The translations under genes and the position numbers were made by a program. From Bacillota bacterium (GTDB lineage Bacteria; Bacillota; UBA4882; UBA10575), in the NCBI GenBank assembly GCA_012839115.1, contig DUNX01000077.1:1-41064 (forward strand): DNA of 41,064 bases, read 5' to 3'. Numbering within the stretch: position 1 is the stretch's first letter; each line of letters starts with the position of its first letter. Below, piece by piece: positions 26,516 to 34,842 of the stretch. The notes beneath the pieces were generated by a model. It searched no databases and was not told the DNA's origin. It saw only the letters and a list, made by a program, of their open reading frames with translations.

Positions 26516-27499
26516 GTGAAAGACCATACATCCGGCTACAACAAGGATTTTCTTCTTAAACCACAGGAAGAGGTTTTAAACCAGATCACCGCCTGGCTGC
26601 GACGGCATAGTTTTTCTCCGGAAGATATCGCTAAGGCGGAAGAAATTTGGGTTCGCTATATCAAAAAAAGCGGGAACTACCGGGCCAACAGCCGGACTTG
26701 GGCGGCTGCGGTCATCTATTTTTTGGGGAAAATTCGCGGGCACAAATGGCTTAACCAGGCTTTTTTAGCAAAATCGTTTTCTGTATCCCCGGGTGGGATT
26801 AGCCAAAGGTGGCAGCAGATCCAAAGGGCTTTACGGGAAGCCGAAGGCCGGGAGGGAGCAGAAGAGGTTACAGAAGGCTTCTTTACTCCCGTGGCGGCCG
26901 AGGTCTTCCGTAAACTGATGAATTATACTCAGACTTCGGAGAAGTGGAAAAACTTTGTTGGGGATGTGTTCTTTCAATTTGTCGGGGTGGAAACCCCGCC
27001 TTTGCCCATTGATCTCATCCTCGAACTACTAATCTTTATCACCTGTGACCGGACGCTTCCGGGAGGGGAAAAAATCATCGACTATTTTATAGCGGAGAAT
27101 GCGGAGAAACTACAGGTGGAGGAGGAAGAATTTCTACAAAACATAAGGGTCAGCAGGTTCAGTTTGTTTAGGGTTGAGGCGATCGTGGACAAATCACGGT
27201 TGCTGCTTACCGATTTTTACCGCCAGAACGAAGTGGAAGTACTGGTAAAAGAGAGTGGCCAAATTGAGCAGGGTGATATTATTATGTCCCGGATTATTCC
27301 TGCGGCTGCGGAAAAAGAAGGGCTCTGGCGGTTCGGCGGTAACCTGGTTACTTTACGGCCGTCGGCGGCCAAAGAACTGTCGGACCTGGCCGGTAAATGG
27401 TTTTGGGAGTTTTCTGTGGCCAATAAAGGCTGGGCCACAGGGGAGAGTTTTATCCAGGAAAACAGCTTCCGGTTTTGGCGGTGGCTGATCGGCCATTAA
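26516..27499 (+). CDS. Uncharacterised protein with an HTH/cyclin-like N-terminal region
   Basis: I do not recognise this 327-residue protein. Residues about 35-105 are helical, with TWAAAVIYFLGKIRGHKWLN then QAFLAKSFSVSPGGISQRWQ, which resembles the cyclin-like/HTH pattern of factors that bind DNA or RNA polymerase. The C-terminal half has RLLLTDFYRQNEVEVLVKES and QGDIIMSRIIPAAAEKEGLW, a pattern I associate with proteins that also carry SEC-C zinc motifs, but no such motif is present. It is soluble, without signal peptide. The GTG start has GGAGGG 8 bases upstream. A 298-base gap precedes it. Confidence 0.7.
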   Translation: MKDHTSGYNKDFLLKPQEEVLNQITAWLRRHSFSPEDIAKAEEIWVRYIKKSGNYRANSRTWAAAVIYFLGKIRGHKWLNQAFLAKSFSVSPGGISQRWQQIQRALREAEGREGAEEVTEGFFTPVAAEVFRKLMNYTQTSEKWKNFVGDVFFQFVGVETPPLPIDLILELLIFITCDRTLPGGEKIIDYFIAENAEKLQVEEEEFLQNIRVSRFSLFRVEAIVDKSRLLLTDFYRQNEVEVLVKESGQIEQGDIIMSRIIPAAAEKEGLWRFGGNLVTLRPSAAKELSDLAGKWFWEFSVANKGWATGESFIQENSFRFWRWLIGH

Positions 27500-27562
27500 T
27501 GATTTGGAGATATAATAGATACCACATATTACTGAAGCTTTGGTGCGGGGGGAAGAACTGGA

Positions 27563-28999
27563 GTGGACTTGTCAGGGTTTGCGCCCGTACGCGCGCGCAT
27601 CAACCAATATCAGGAAGAAATGATTCTGAGGTTACAAGAGTTAATTGCCATCCCCAGTGAGAAAAGCAGCCCGGCCGGCCCGGGCGCTCCCTTTGGTCCG
27701 GAGATCGCCAGGGCTCTTGAGTATGTACTGGCCTGGGGGGAGAAGGAAGGTTTCCGGACAGAGAATTTTTCGGGTTACGCCGGGCACCTGGAATATGGAG
27801 AAGGCGAGGAAGACGTTGGCGTTCTGCTGCATCTGGATGTTGTTCCCGCCGGCGCGGGGTGGCAGCACCCTCCTTTCCATGGGGTTCTGGCGGGTGACCG
27901 GATTTACGGGCGCGGGGCGGTTGATGACAAAGGGCCGGCAGTAGCGGTCCTTTACGCTTTGAAGGCCTTAAAAGAAGCAGGTATACGAACGGCCAGAAAA
28001 ATCCGGGTAATCTTTGGTTGTGATGAGGAAAGCGGTTGGCAGTGCATGAAGCATTATTTTCAAGAGGCGCCCAAGCCAGCCTTGGGGTTTGTCCCGGACG
28101 CCGATTTTCCGTTAATTCACTGCGAAAAAGGGTCTGTTGTTCTGCAATTACAGGCCGGGTATAACCCTTCCCCTGCCGGCGGGTTGGAACTGTTGCGCGT
28201 GACCGGAGGAACACGCCACAACGTGGTACCGGAGAGCGCAGAAGCGCTTCTTTTACCGGCGGACTCCGGGGCCGGTGTCTGGGACCGCCTCCAGGACATC
28301 TGCGCCAAAGACCCCCGGGTTACCTTGGAGAAAACCGGCGGCCAGATCCGGTTGCAGGTCAAGGGAGAGGCGGCCCATGCCAGCCTGCCGCATCTGGGGG
28401 AGAATGCCATAATTCGCCTCTTGGCAATTTTGGCTGCGCTGGGGGAGAAGGACGGACCGTGGGAACCCATTGCTCTGCTGGCGAAGAAAATTACGGATTT
28501 TACCGGCAAGGGGCTGGGGATCGCCTGCCAGGACCAGATTTCCGGCGCCCTCACCTGTAACCTGGGGACGATCGCCATTGGCAACGGGAAAGTCCAATTG
28601 GGGTTGGATATCAGATATCCCCTTTGCCTTGATGAGGAGTCTATCGTTGCGCGTATAAAAGCGGAATTGGGCGGGGGCGGTTTTGAAATTACCGGCCGTC
28701 ACGGCCTGCCGCCCCATTACCTCCCGGCGGAAAGCCCGCTGGTAAGGACTTTGCTCGCCGCCTACCAGGAAGAGACCGGCGACTTTAGCCCACCGCTGGC
28801 GATTGGCGGGAGAACTTACGCCACCGCCCTGGGGAATGGGGTGGCTTTCGGGCCCAACCTCCCCGGCCGTCCGCAATTGGCCCACCAGAAAGACGAGTAT
28901 ATTCAGGTGGCAGACCTCATGCTTGCGGCCGGGATTTACGGGCGGGCCCTCTTTTACCTGGCTACCCGCACTTTCCGGAAGGAGGACGGGGAAAAATGA
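27563..28999 (+). CDS. pepV: M20-family dipeptidase, PepV-like
   Basis: The 478-residue zinc peptidase of the M20 family should cleave dipeptides in the cytoplasm. Motifs are LLHLDVVPAGAGW (metal His and Asp), GRGAVDDKGPAVA (bridging Asp), FGCDEESGW (catalytic Glu) and FVPDADFPLIHCEKG, typical of PepV, and near the C-terminus IGGRTYATAL and GPNLPGRPQLAHQKDEYI with the last metal His. The start is GTG 27563; a TTG two codons on is the alternative. It overlaps the next gene by four bases (ATGA). Confidence 0.88.
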   Translation: MDLSGFAPVRARINQYQEEMILRLQELIAIPSEKSSPAGPGAPFGPEIARALEYVLAWGEKEGFRTENFSGYAGHLEYGEGEEDVGVLLHLDVVPAGAGWQHPPFHGVLAGDRIYGRGAVDDKGPAVAVLYALKALKEAGIRTARKIRVIFGCDEESGWQCMKHYFQEAPKPALGFVPDADFPLIHCEKGSVVLQLQAGYNPSPAGGLELLRVTGGTRHNVVPESAEALLLPADSGAGVWDRLQDICAKDPRVTLEKTGGQIRLQVKGEAAHASLPHLGENAIIRLLAILAALGEKDGPWEPIALLAKKITDFTGKGLGIACQDQISGALTCNLGTIAIGNGKVQLGLDIRYPLCLDEESIVARIKAELGGGGFEITGRHGLPPHYLPAESPLVRTLLAAYQEETGDFSPPLAIGGRTYATALGNGVAFGPNLPGRPQLAHQKDEYIQVADLMLAAGIYGRALFYLATRTFRKEDGEK

Positions 29000-31317
29000 G
29001 CTTTCGCCGCGTTTCTTGGCAGCGGGTACGTGGCCGCTTAATATTCAGCCTGCTACTGGCAGCGCTTGTTTTCCCTGCTGCCCGCCTTGAAGGCAATTGG
29101 GAACAATTGCTGGTTATTAAAGAGAGAGCCGGGGTTGATTGGCGGCAATACCCTGTTACCATCGGGATCCCGGTCCCCCGTGGCGAACCGGGGTTGACCT
29201 CCCCGCCGCGGCTTTTTGATCCGTGGGGGCGGGAAGTACCTGTTCAGGCCAAATCTGCCGGAGTCTGGCCGGGAGAAGAGGGACCCCGCTGGTGGCTGTT
29301 GACCTTTTTGGCATCGGTGAACAGAAAAGGCTCCGCCCGCTACCGGCTGGTTTCCGGCGACCGGGCGGCGCCGGCGCCGGCCAGTTCCTTGGTGATTGAA
29401 GAGACGGCCGGAGGATTAAGCGTGGATACCGGAACCATTCTCTTGGAACTAAAGGCTGACAAACCCATCTTCCACCAACTCTGGTTTGATCCTTCAGGAC
29501 GCCGGAACTACCAGGATGAAAACAGGGTTCTGGTCCCCGGCGGCGATGAATTGGCCTTAAGGATCGGTGATGAGATCTTCCGGGCGCAATGGGCGGCGCC
29601 GGCAGTGATCATCCTGGAAGAAGAGGGTCCGATCAAAGCCGTCATCAAACTCCAGGGCCGGCTTTGTGATTTGGAAGGCAAAGGGGATTTCACGTACACC
29701 TGCCGGATAGAGGCCTACGCCGGGGCCCCGTATTTACAGGTGGATTTGACCCTCACCGCCGGCGGCCGCCGGGACTGGCTTACAGTGGATGAGGCTTGGA
29801 TCCGGTGGGCATTGGCGGGCGGAAAAGCCCAAAAATGGACTGCAACATTGGGCAGTGGTGAAGAACAACGGCCGGTCGATACTGTCGTAGACCCGGTGGG
29901 CCACGCCGGAGTGCAGGCCACCAGCAGCACGGAAATAACCTGGGAGGGAATTACGGTCCCGTCTTCCCGGCAACAGGAGACAAAAGCGCCGGCTGTGGGT
30001 TGGGGTGATTTGACTGGAGAGGCCTGGGGAGTGGCCTTGGGGGTTCAGGATTTTTGGCAGCAATACCCCAAGCGGTTGCTTCTGACCGGAGGCGGGGAGA
30101 TCCGGGCGGAATTAATCCCTGCCGGGACGGCGGTCCGCTGGCCGCAGGGCGCCGCCAAAACCCACCGTTTCTTCTTGTATCTCCATACCCGCAGGGACAG
30201 GGAATACCGCCGGATCATCGAGGCGATGCTTACCGGCACGCCTGTTGGGCTCTTGGCCGCTTCCTGGTATGAACAGGCTGGAGTTTTCGCACAACCGTTT
30301 GCGCCTCTTCCCGACGAACATCCGGAGGAATATACAGAAGTCATGCTCCTAAAGGCCAGGAGCCAGGTGGACCTGGTGAATCTTTTTGGCCCGCCGGCCC
30401 ACGGGGTCCGTATTAACCCACGGTACTGGGGGTTTTTCAATTATGGCGATCTGGAAACCGCTTTTTCCGGGACGCAGAACCCGGGAAGAAGGTATTGGAA
30501 TAATAACTGCTATGACCTGCCGTATCTTCTCCTCCAGGAGTTTATCCGTACGGGGGATCCGGTCTTCTTAACGTTGGCCGGGCCCGCCCTCACCCACCTG
30601 GGCGATGTCGACCTGGTCCATCCGTCGGGGGGGGATCGCGTTACTCCCGGGCTTGACCATGTTAATTCCTTTCGCACAGGTGAACTTGGGGAGGCAGAGT
30701 ATTTCAGTTACGCCAAGAACCGGGGTTTACTTCTCAGTTATTATCTGTTTGGCGATTACCGCGGGCGGGAACTGGCGATCCGTGTCGCCGACCGGGTCTG
30801 TCTGCATGACGGGGTAAATCCCTGGGAACCCAGGACCTTCGGCTTGGGGATTTTAGCGACCCTGGCCGGGTATGAAGTAACCGGGGAAGAAAAATACCTG
30901 CGTCGCGCCGACGAACTGGCCCGGGCTGCCCTGGCTTGGGAGAAAAAACAGGAGACCGGTTTTCCCAGCGATTTCATATACCAGGCCGGACTGGCCCTTG
31001 AAGGACTGGTTGAATACTATTATTGGCAAAAAGACCCGGCAGTGTTTGCGGCGATAAAATCAGCCGTGGACAAGGGGATCTACCACTTCTGGGATCCGGA
31101 AGTCGGGTATTTGCAGAACGAGGGCGGTCTTACCTTCTCCGCAGCTCTGGCCTTACTGCACCGGGAAACCGGGGAGGAACGGTACAGGGAAATAGGGCTC
31201 AGGCAGATAAGGACCTTTTTGGCATCAAACCCGGAGACACAGGGGCGCCCACTGACAGCAAAAGAAGTCGCCTTGATCTACAGGAATATTTACTCCCTTT
31301 TTCCAGCAGCACGTTAA
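28996..31317 (+). CDS. Secreted protein resembling exo-rhamnogalacturonan lyases (PcRGLX/YetA type)
   Basis: The 773-residue product has a signal peptide (residues 1-30, ending in FPAARLEG) and no lipobox. Residues 35-200 look like the N-terminal RIFT-barrel domain (VTIGIPVPRGE, LFDPWGREVPVQAK, WWLLTFLA), 200-420 is beta-rich, and 440-773 is helical, resembling the alpha/alpha toroid with YWNNNCYDLPYLLLQEFIRT, THLGDVDLVHP and LDHVNSFRTGELGEAEYFSY. This matches the three-part YetA/PcRGLX layout of polysaccharide lyase family 26. Substrate is unproven. Overlap with pepV shows coupling, though a peptidase and a lyase are odd partners. Confidence 0.6.
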   Translation: MSFRRVSWQRVRGRLIFSLLLAALVFPAARLEGNWEQLLVIKERAGVDWRQYPVTIGIPVPRGEPGLTSPPRLFDPWGREVPVQAKSAGVWPGEEGPRWWLLTFLASVNRKGSARYRLVSGDRAAPAPASSLVIEETAGGLSVDTGTILLELKADKPIFHQLWFDPSGRRNYQDENRVLVPGGDELALRIGDEIFRAQWAAPAVIILEEEGPIKAVIKLQGRLCDLEGKGDFTYTCRIEAYAGAPYLQVDLTLTAGGRRDWLTVDEAWIRWALAGGKAQKWTATLGSGEEQRPVDTVVDPVGHAGVQATSSTEITWEGITVPSSRQQETKAPAVGWGDLTGEAWGVALGVQDFWQQYPKRLLLTGGGEIRAELIPAGTAVRWPQGAAKTHRFFLYLHTRRDREYRRIIEAMLTGTPVGLLAASWYEQAGVFAQPFAPLPDEHPEEYTEVMLLKARSQVDLVNLFGPPAHGVRINPRYWGFFNYGDLETAFSGTQNPGRRYWNNNCYDLPYLLLQEFIRTGDPVFLTLAGPALTHLGDVDLVHPSGGDRVTPGLDHVNSFRTGELGEAEYFSYAKNRGLLLSYYLFGDYRGRELAIRVADRVCLHDGVNPWEPRTFGLGILATLAGYEVTGEEKYLRRADELARAALAWEKKQETGFPSDFIYQAGLALEGLVEYYYWQKDPAVFAAIKSAVDKGIYHFWDPEVGYLQNEGGLTFSAALALLHRETGEERYREIGLRQIRTFLASNPETQGRPLTAKEVALIYRNIYSLFPAAR

Positions 31318-31429
31318 ATTATGGTAACCACAAAAAGAAACCATGGTAACTATAAAGAGAAAGAGGAACTGTGCTGCATAAAGGCTTGGCAGTGGCGCAT
31401 TGGTGAAACCGGCATGAAAAGAGATTGAC

Positions 31430-31458
31430 TTGTTTTTTTCGCTTTCTTTCGATAAAAT
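31430..31458 (+). promoter_or_regulatory. Probable pdxS promoter
   Basis: TTGTTT (31430-31435), a 17-base spacer and TAAAAT (31453-31458) fit a sigma-A promoter about 80 bases before the pdxS ATG. A TTGACT at 31425 is nearer consensus but spaced 22 bases from the -10. Confidence 0.6.
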
Positions 31459-31471
31459 GTATCTGGATATT

Positions 31472-31518
31472 CGCGCGCTGTATGCGCGATACGCTGCATG
31501 CGCAGGTTGCAACGCGCG
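31472..31518 (+). repeat. GC-rich palindromic leader of pdxS
   Basis: Within 47 bases there are three palindromes: CGCGC-TGTAT-GCGCG (31474-31488), CTGC-ATGC-GCAG (31494-31505) and GTTGCAAC (31506-31513). They lie between the promoter and the ribosome site, in DNA much richer in CG steps than the flanks, and could fold in the mRNA or bind a regulator. Confidence 0.5.
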
Positions 31519-31540
31519 GTTAAGAAAAGGGGGTGCAGCG

Positions 31541-32401
31541 ATGCAAAAAGATCTGAAAGACCAATTAATCGGCGGTGTGATCATGGATGTCACCACCCCG
31601 GAACAGGCGAAGATTGCCGCTGACGCCGGAGCCGTGGCGGTAATGGCTTTAGAAAGGGTGCCTGCGGATATCCGGGCGGAAGGCGGAGTAGCCCGGATGT
31701 CGGACCCCGAGGTTATTCTCAGGATTAAGGAAGCGGTGGAGATTCCGGTTATGGCCAAGGTCCGCATCGGCCATTTTGTCGAAGCGCAAATCCTTGAAGA
31801 GCTTGGCGTTGATTATATCGATGAGAGTGAGGTTTTAACCCCTGCGGATGAGCGGTACCATATAGATAAACACCGGTTTAAGACCCCGTTTGTTTGTGGA
31901 GCCCGTAACCTGGGGGAGGCTCTGCGCCGTATCCAAGAGGGTGCGGTAATGATCAGAACCAAAGGAGAGGCCGGTACCGGTGATGTGGTCGAAGCGGTCC
32001 GGCATATCCGCACCATAGCCTTGGAGATTACCGAATTACAGGCAATGGAGGACGCAGAGATCAAAGCCAAAGCCGCGGAATTGCGGGTATCGGAGGAACT
32101 CCTGCTGGAGGTAAAAAAATCGGGGCGGCTGCCGGTGATGAATTTTGCCGCCGGCGGAATCGCCACCCCGGCGGATGCCGCCTTGATGATGCAGTTGGGT
32201 TGTGACGGTGTTTTTGTCGGTTCGGGGATTTTTAAGTCGGAAAACCCCGCCGCCCGCGCCCGGGCTATTGTCAAGGCAACCAAGCATTTTGCCGACCCGG
32301 AAATCCTGGCGGAAGTATCGCGCGGACTCGGCAGTGCCATGCCCGGACTTTCCGTCGCCAGCTTGGAACCGGCGGATCGTTTGGCTAGCAGGGGGCAATA
32401 G
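31541..32401 (+). CDS. pdxS: Pyridoxal 5'-phosphate synthase subunit PdxS
   Basis: PdxS builds pyridoxal phosphate from ribose 5-phosphate, glyceraldehyde 3-phosphate and ammonia supplied by the PdxT glutaminase. The 286-residue barrel has [42 protein letters not shown] and [18 protein letters not shown], including both catalytic lysines, and [21 protein letters not shown] chose ATG 31541 (GGGGGTG upstream); the upstream in-frame ATG at 31430 would place the promoter and palindromes in the gene. The N-terminus before GGVIMDV is about 8 residues shorter than usual. No pdxT follows in the window. Confidence 0.95.
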   Translation: MQKDLKDQLIGGVIMDVTTPEQAKIAADAGAVAVMALERVPADIRAEGGVARMSDPEVILRIKEAVEIPVMAKVRIGHFVEAQILEELGVDYIDESEVLTPADERYHIDKHRFKTPFVCGARNLGEALRRIQEGAVMIRTKGEAGTGDVVEAVRHIRTIALEITELQAMEDAEIKAKAAELRVSEELLLEVKKSGRLPVMNFAAGGIATPADAALMMQLGCDGVFVGSGIFKSENPAARARAIVKATKHFADPEILAEVSRGLGSAMPGLSVASLEPADRLASRGQ

Positions 32402-32719
32402 TTGCGCTTATTCTGTGCCCACGTGCCGTGCGTGTAATAAGCCACCCTTATTTCGCGTTCACGTACCATGCGTACACTTATAGCGCGCCTGTTTTGCATG
32501 GCCTTTTAGGAACCCAACAGCCCATTCGTCTATGGTAAAGCGCAGTGTAACGCAGGAAGCTTACTGGACAGGTTAAGCTTTGGTAAAACTCCTTTTTTCC
32601 GTAGTTAAAATAAGATATGCTGGTAGAGGGAGGTTCGCGGCAAGCGTTCATCCCTCAAAAGAAAGGGTTAGTTTGTGCTTTTAATCACAAACTTGGAAGA
32701 AAGAAAGGGGGTAACAAAG
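32402..32719. other. Gene-free gap between pdxS and porG
   Basis: No gene was seen in these 318 bases. They hold two imperfect 40-base tandem units (listed separately), an inverted repeat AAGCTTA/TAAGCTT at 32557-32580 that might end pdxS transcription weakly, and a T-rich stretch with TAAAAT at 32606-32611 that could be the -10 of a por promoter without a good -35. Confidence 0.5.
32407..32486. repeat. Two imperfect 40-base tandem repeats after pdxS
   Basis: Units start with CTTATT at 32407 and 32447 and share CTTATT, CACGT, CC and TGCGT at the same spacing. Most differences are transitions. The first unit has inverted ends CTTATT/AATAAG (32407-32412, 32436-32441) and an inner CACG-TGC-CGTG hairpin. 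Role unknown. Confidence 0.55.
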
Positions 32720-33298
32720 TTGGGAAAACTTCTGGAGATCCGTTGGCACGGCCGCGGGGGGCAAGGAGCCAAGACCGGCGCTCTTTTGTTGGGCGAAGTA
32801 TTAGTAAATACCGGTAAATTCATGCAGGCTTTTCCTGACTACGGGCCGGAGCGGATGGGCGCGCCGATGAGGGCTTATAATAGAATCAGCGACGAACCCA
32901 TTACTCTTCATTCCGGTGTGACTAATCCGGAAGTAGTGGTCGTACTTGATGCCACATTATTAGGGAAGGTTGATGTTACGGCAGGCTTGCCTGAAGACGG
33001 TGTTCTGATTGTGAACACTCCGCAGGAGCCGGGGGAGATCCGGAAACAACTGGGTCTGTCCGGACGAAAACTATTCACGATTGATGCCAACAAAATATCT
33101 CAGGAGACGATCGGCCGCGCCATACCGAACACCCCAATGCTGGGTGCTTTGGTGAAAGTGACCGGGCTGGTCGAATACGAGCACCTGATTACCGATGCCA
33201 GAAAGACATTAACTAAGAAGTTCCAACACAAGCCTGAAGTGATAGATGGTAATATCAAAGCCATTGAACGGGCTTACCAGGAGGTGCACGGGGAATGA
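32720..33298 (+). CDS. porG: Pyruvate/2-oxoacid:ferredoxin oxidoreductase, gamma subunit
   Basis: The gamma subunit (192 residues from this start) belongs to the four-subunit enzyme that converts pyruvate and CoA to acetyl-CoA and reduced ferredoxin. EIRWHGRGGQGAKTGALLL is the family start, followed by FPDYGPERMGAPMRAYNRI and PNTPMLGALVKVTGLV. I chose TTG 32720 because AAAGGGGG lies 8-9 bases upstream and the product then starts MGKLLEIRW as in homologues; a GTG at 32675 would add 15 residues. The stop overlaps porD. Substrate among 2-oxoacids cannot be fixed from sequence. Confidence 0.92.
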   Translation: MGKLLEIRWHGRGGQGAKTGALLLGEVLVNTGKFMQAFPDYGPERMGAPMRAYNRISDEPITLHSGVTNPEVVVVLDATLLGKVDVTAGLPEDGVLIVNTPQEPGEIRKQLGLSGRKLFTIDANKISQETIGRAIPNTPMLGALVKVTGLVEYEHLITDARKTLTKKFQHKPEVIDGNIKAIERAYQEVHGE

Positions 33299-33585
33299 CC
33301 AAAACGTGGAAAGAATTGCCGGAGGGCGGTCTGATTACAGAGAGTGGTAACGCCCATCAATATGAGACCGGAGACTGGCGTAACCTCCGTCCTGTGCATG
33401 ACCAGGAAAAATGTATAAATTGCCTTTTTTGCTGGATCTATTGTCCTGATTCCGCCATCATTATTAAGGACGGGAAAGTGGTGGGAGTCGATTATGCCCA
33501 CTGCAAGGGGTGCGGGATCTGCGCCCGGGAGTGTCCGGAAAAAGTCAAGGCCATAAAGATGGTGGATGAAAGTGAGTGCGAGTGA
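33295..33585 (+). CDS. porD: Pyruvate/2-oxoacid:ferredoxin oxidoreductase, delta (ferredoxin) subunit
   Basis: This 96-residue polyferredoxin subunit carries two 4Fe-4S motifs: Cys40, 43, 46, 50 (CINCLFCWIYCP) and Cys70, 73, 76, 80 (CKGCGICARECP). Electrons from the alpha-beta core pass through it to external ferredoxin. The N-terminal 35 residues (GDWRNLRPVHDQEKC) match the family. The ATG overlaps the porG stop (ATGA); 57 bases separate it from porA. Confidence 0.96.
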   Translation: MTKTWKELPEGGLITESGNAHQYETGDWRNLRPVHDQEKCINCLFCWIYCPDSAIIIKDGKVVGVDYAHCKGCGICARECPEKVKAIKMVDESECE

Positions 33586-33642
33586 ATCATAGTTAAAAAA
33601 ACCAGGTAAGAAAGAAGCTGAAAGTGAAAGGGGGAGAAGTAA

Positions 33643-34830
33643 GTGTCGACCAAAGAGTTAGTCGCTCGGACCGGAAATGAAGCCATGGCCGAGGCCATGC
33701 GGCAGATCAATCCGGATGTCGTGGCGGCCTACCCCATAACTCCGGCCACAGAAATCGTCCAGCTCTTTTCTTCGTTTGTTGCGGACGGACTTGTCGATAC
33801 GGAATTTGTTACTGTAGAAAGCGAACACTCGGCAATGAGTGCGTGCGTGGGAGCTTCGGCCGCCGGAGCCCGGGTGATGACGGGTACTTCCTCACAGGGC
33901 CTGATCCTGATGGCGGAGATTCTTTATATCGCGGCGGGCGTGCGGTGCCCGATCATTTTGGCAGAGGTCAACCGGGCGTTGTCCTCGCCGATTAATATCC
34001 ACTGCGACCATAGCGACACAATGAGTGTCCGGGACAGCGGCTGGATCCAGATCTTCTCCGAAAATTCCCAGGAGGCCTATGATAATATGATCCAGGCCGT
34101 GCGGATCGGGGAACACATGGATGTACGCCTGCCGGTTATGGTGACCACGGACGGTTTTATTATCAGTCATGGCCTGGAAGCCATCAGCATGCTTGAAGAC
34201 AAGGAAGTACAGGATTTTATCGGTCCTTATAAAGCCGCCTATTCCCTTTTGGATGTGGGAAAGCCAATTACCGTCGGCGCCTTGGATTTCACTGATTTCT
34301 ATTTTGAGCACCGTCGCCAGACGGCCCAAGCCATGGAGAACGGCAAAAAAGTCATCCTTGAGGTGGGACGGGAATTCGGTGAAAAATTTGGGCGTAGTTA
34401 CGGTTTCTTTGAAGGATATAAGCTCGAGGATGCCGAGATTGCCCTGGTCATGCTTGGTTCCACCGCCGGAACCGCGCGGGTGGCCGTTGACAAACTGCGG
34501 GAGGCCGGTGTTAAGTGCGGTTTGTTAAAACTCCGGGTCTTCCGGCCTTTCCCCGCCGTCGAACTGGCGGAAGCGCTGAAGCATCTGAAAGCCATTGCGG
34601 TTATGGACCGTTCGGATTCACTTTCCACCGCCGGCGGCCCGCTCTTTACGGAGGTCCGTTCAGCCCTCTATGACCTGCCGTCACGGCCGGCGATGGTCAA
34701 CTATATTTACGGGTTGGGCGGCCGGGACATCACTGTGGCGGATTTGGAAGGTATTTACCAGGAACTACAGAGAATATCCGGGGGCGGCCAGATACAGAAG
34801 ACCCTTCAGTATCTGGGCGTTCGGGAATAA
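33643..34830 (+). CDS. porA: Pyruvate/2-oxoacid:ferredoxin oxidoreductase, alpha subunit
   Basis: The 395-residue alpha subunit has the pyrimidine-binding and domain III regions of the enzyme: GNEAMAEAMRQINPDVVAAY, PITPATEIV, ESEHSAMSACVGASAAGARV, TGTSSQGLILMAEILY and NIHCDHSDTMSVRDSGWIQI. The C-terminal part has LRVFRPFPAVELAEAL and VMDRSDSLSTAGGPLF. GTG 33643 has GGGGGAGAAG upstream. It is followed by porB after 12 bases, giving the order gamma-delta-alpha-beta seen in many anaerobes. Confidence 0.96.
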   Translation: MSTKELVARTGNEAMAEAMRQINPDVVAAYPITPATEIVQLFSSFVADGLVDTEFVTVESEHSAMSACVGASAAGARVMTGTSSQGLILMAEILYIAAGVRCPIILAEVNRALSSPINIHCDHSDTMSVRDSGWIQIFSENSQEAYDNMIQAVRIGEHMDVRLPVMVTTDGFIISHGLEAISMLEDKEVQDFIGPYKAAYSLLDVGKPITVGALDFTDFYFEHRRQTAQAMENGKKVILEVGREFGEKFGRSYGFFEGYKLEDAEIALVMLGSTAGTARVAVDKLREAGVKCGLLKLRVFRPFPAVELAEALKHLKAIAVMDRSDSLSTAGGPLFTEVRSALYDLPSRPAMVNYIYGLGGRDITVADLEGIYQELQRISGGGQIQKTLQYLGVRE

Positions 34831-34842
34831 GGAGGTGCAGAA

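Noticed and set aside
27600-28214. 204-codon minus-strand frame opposite pepV
   Set aside because: Antisense shadow of a peptidase gene with all motifs in place; composition is Pro/Arg/Leu-rich.
32404-32486. CRISPR array
   Set aside because: Only two diverged 40-base units with no spacer between them and no cas genes in the window.
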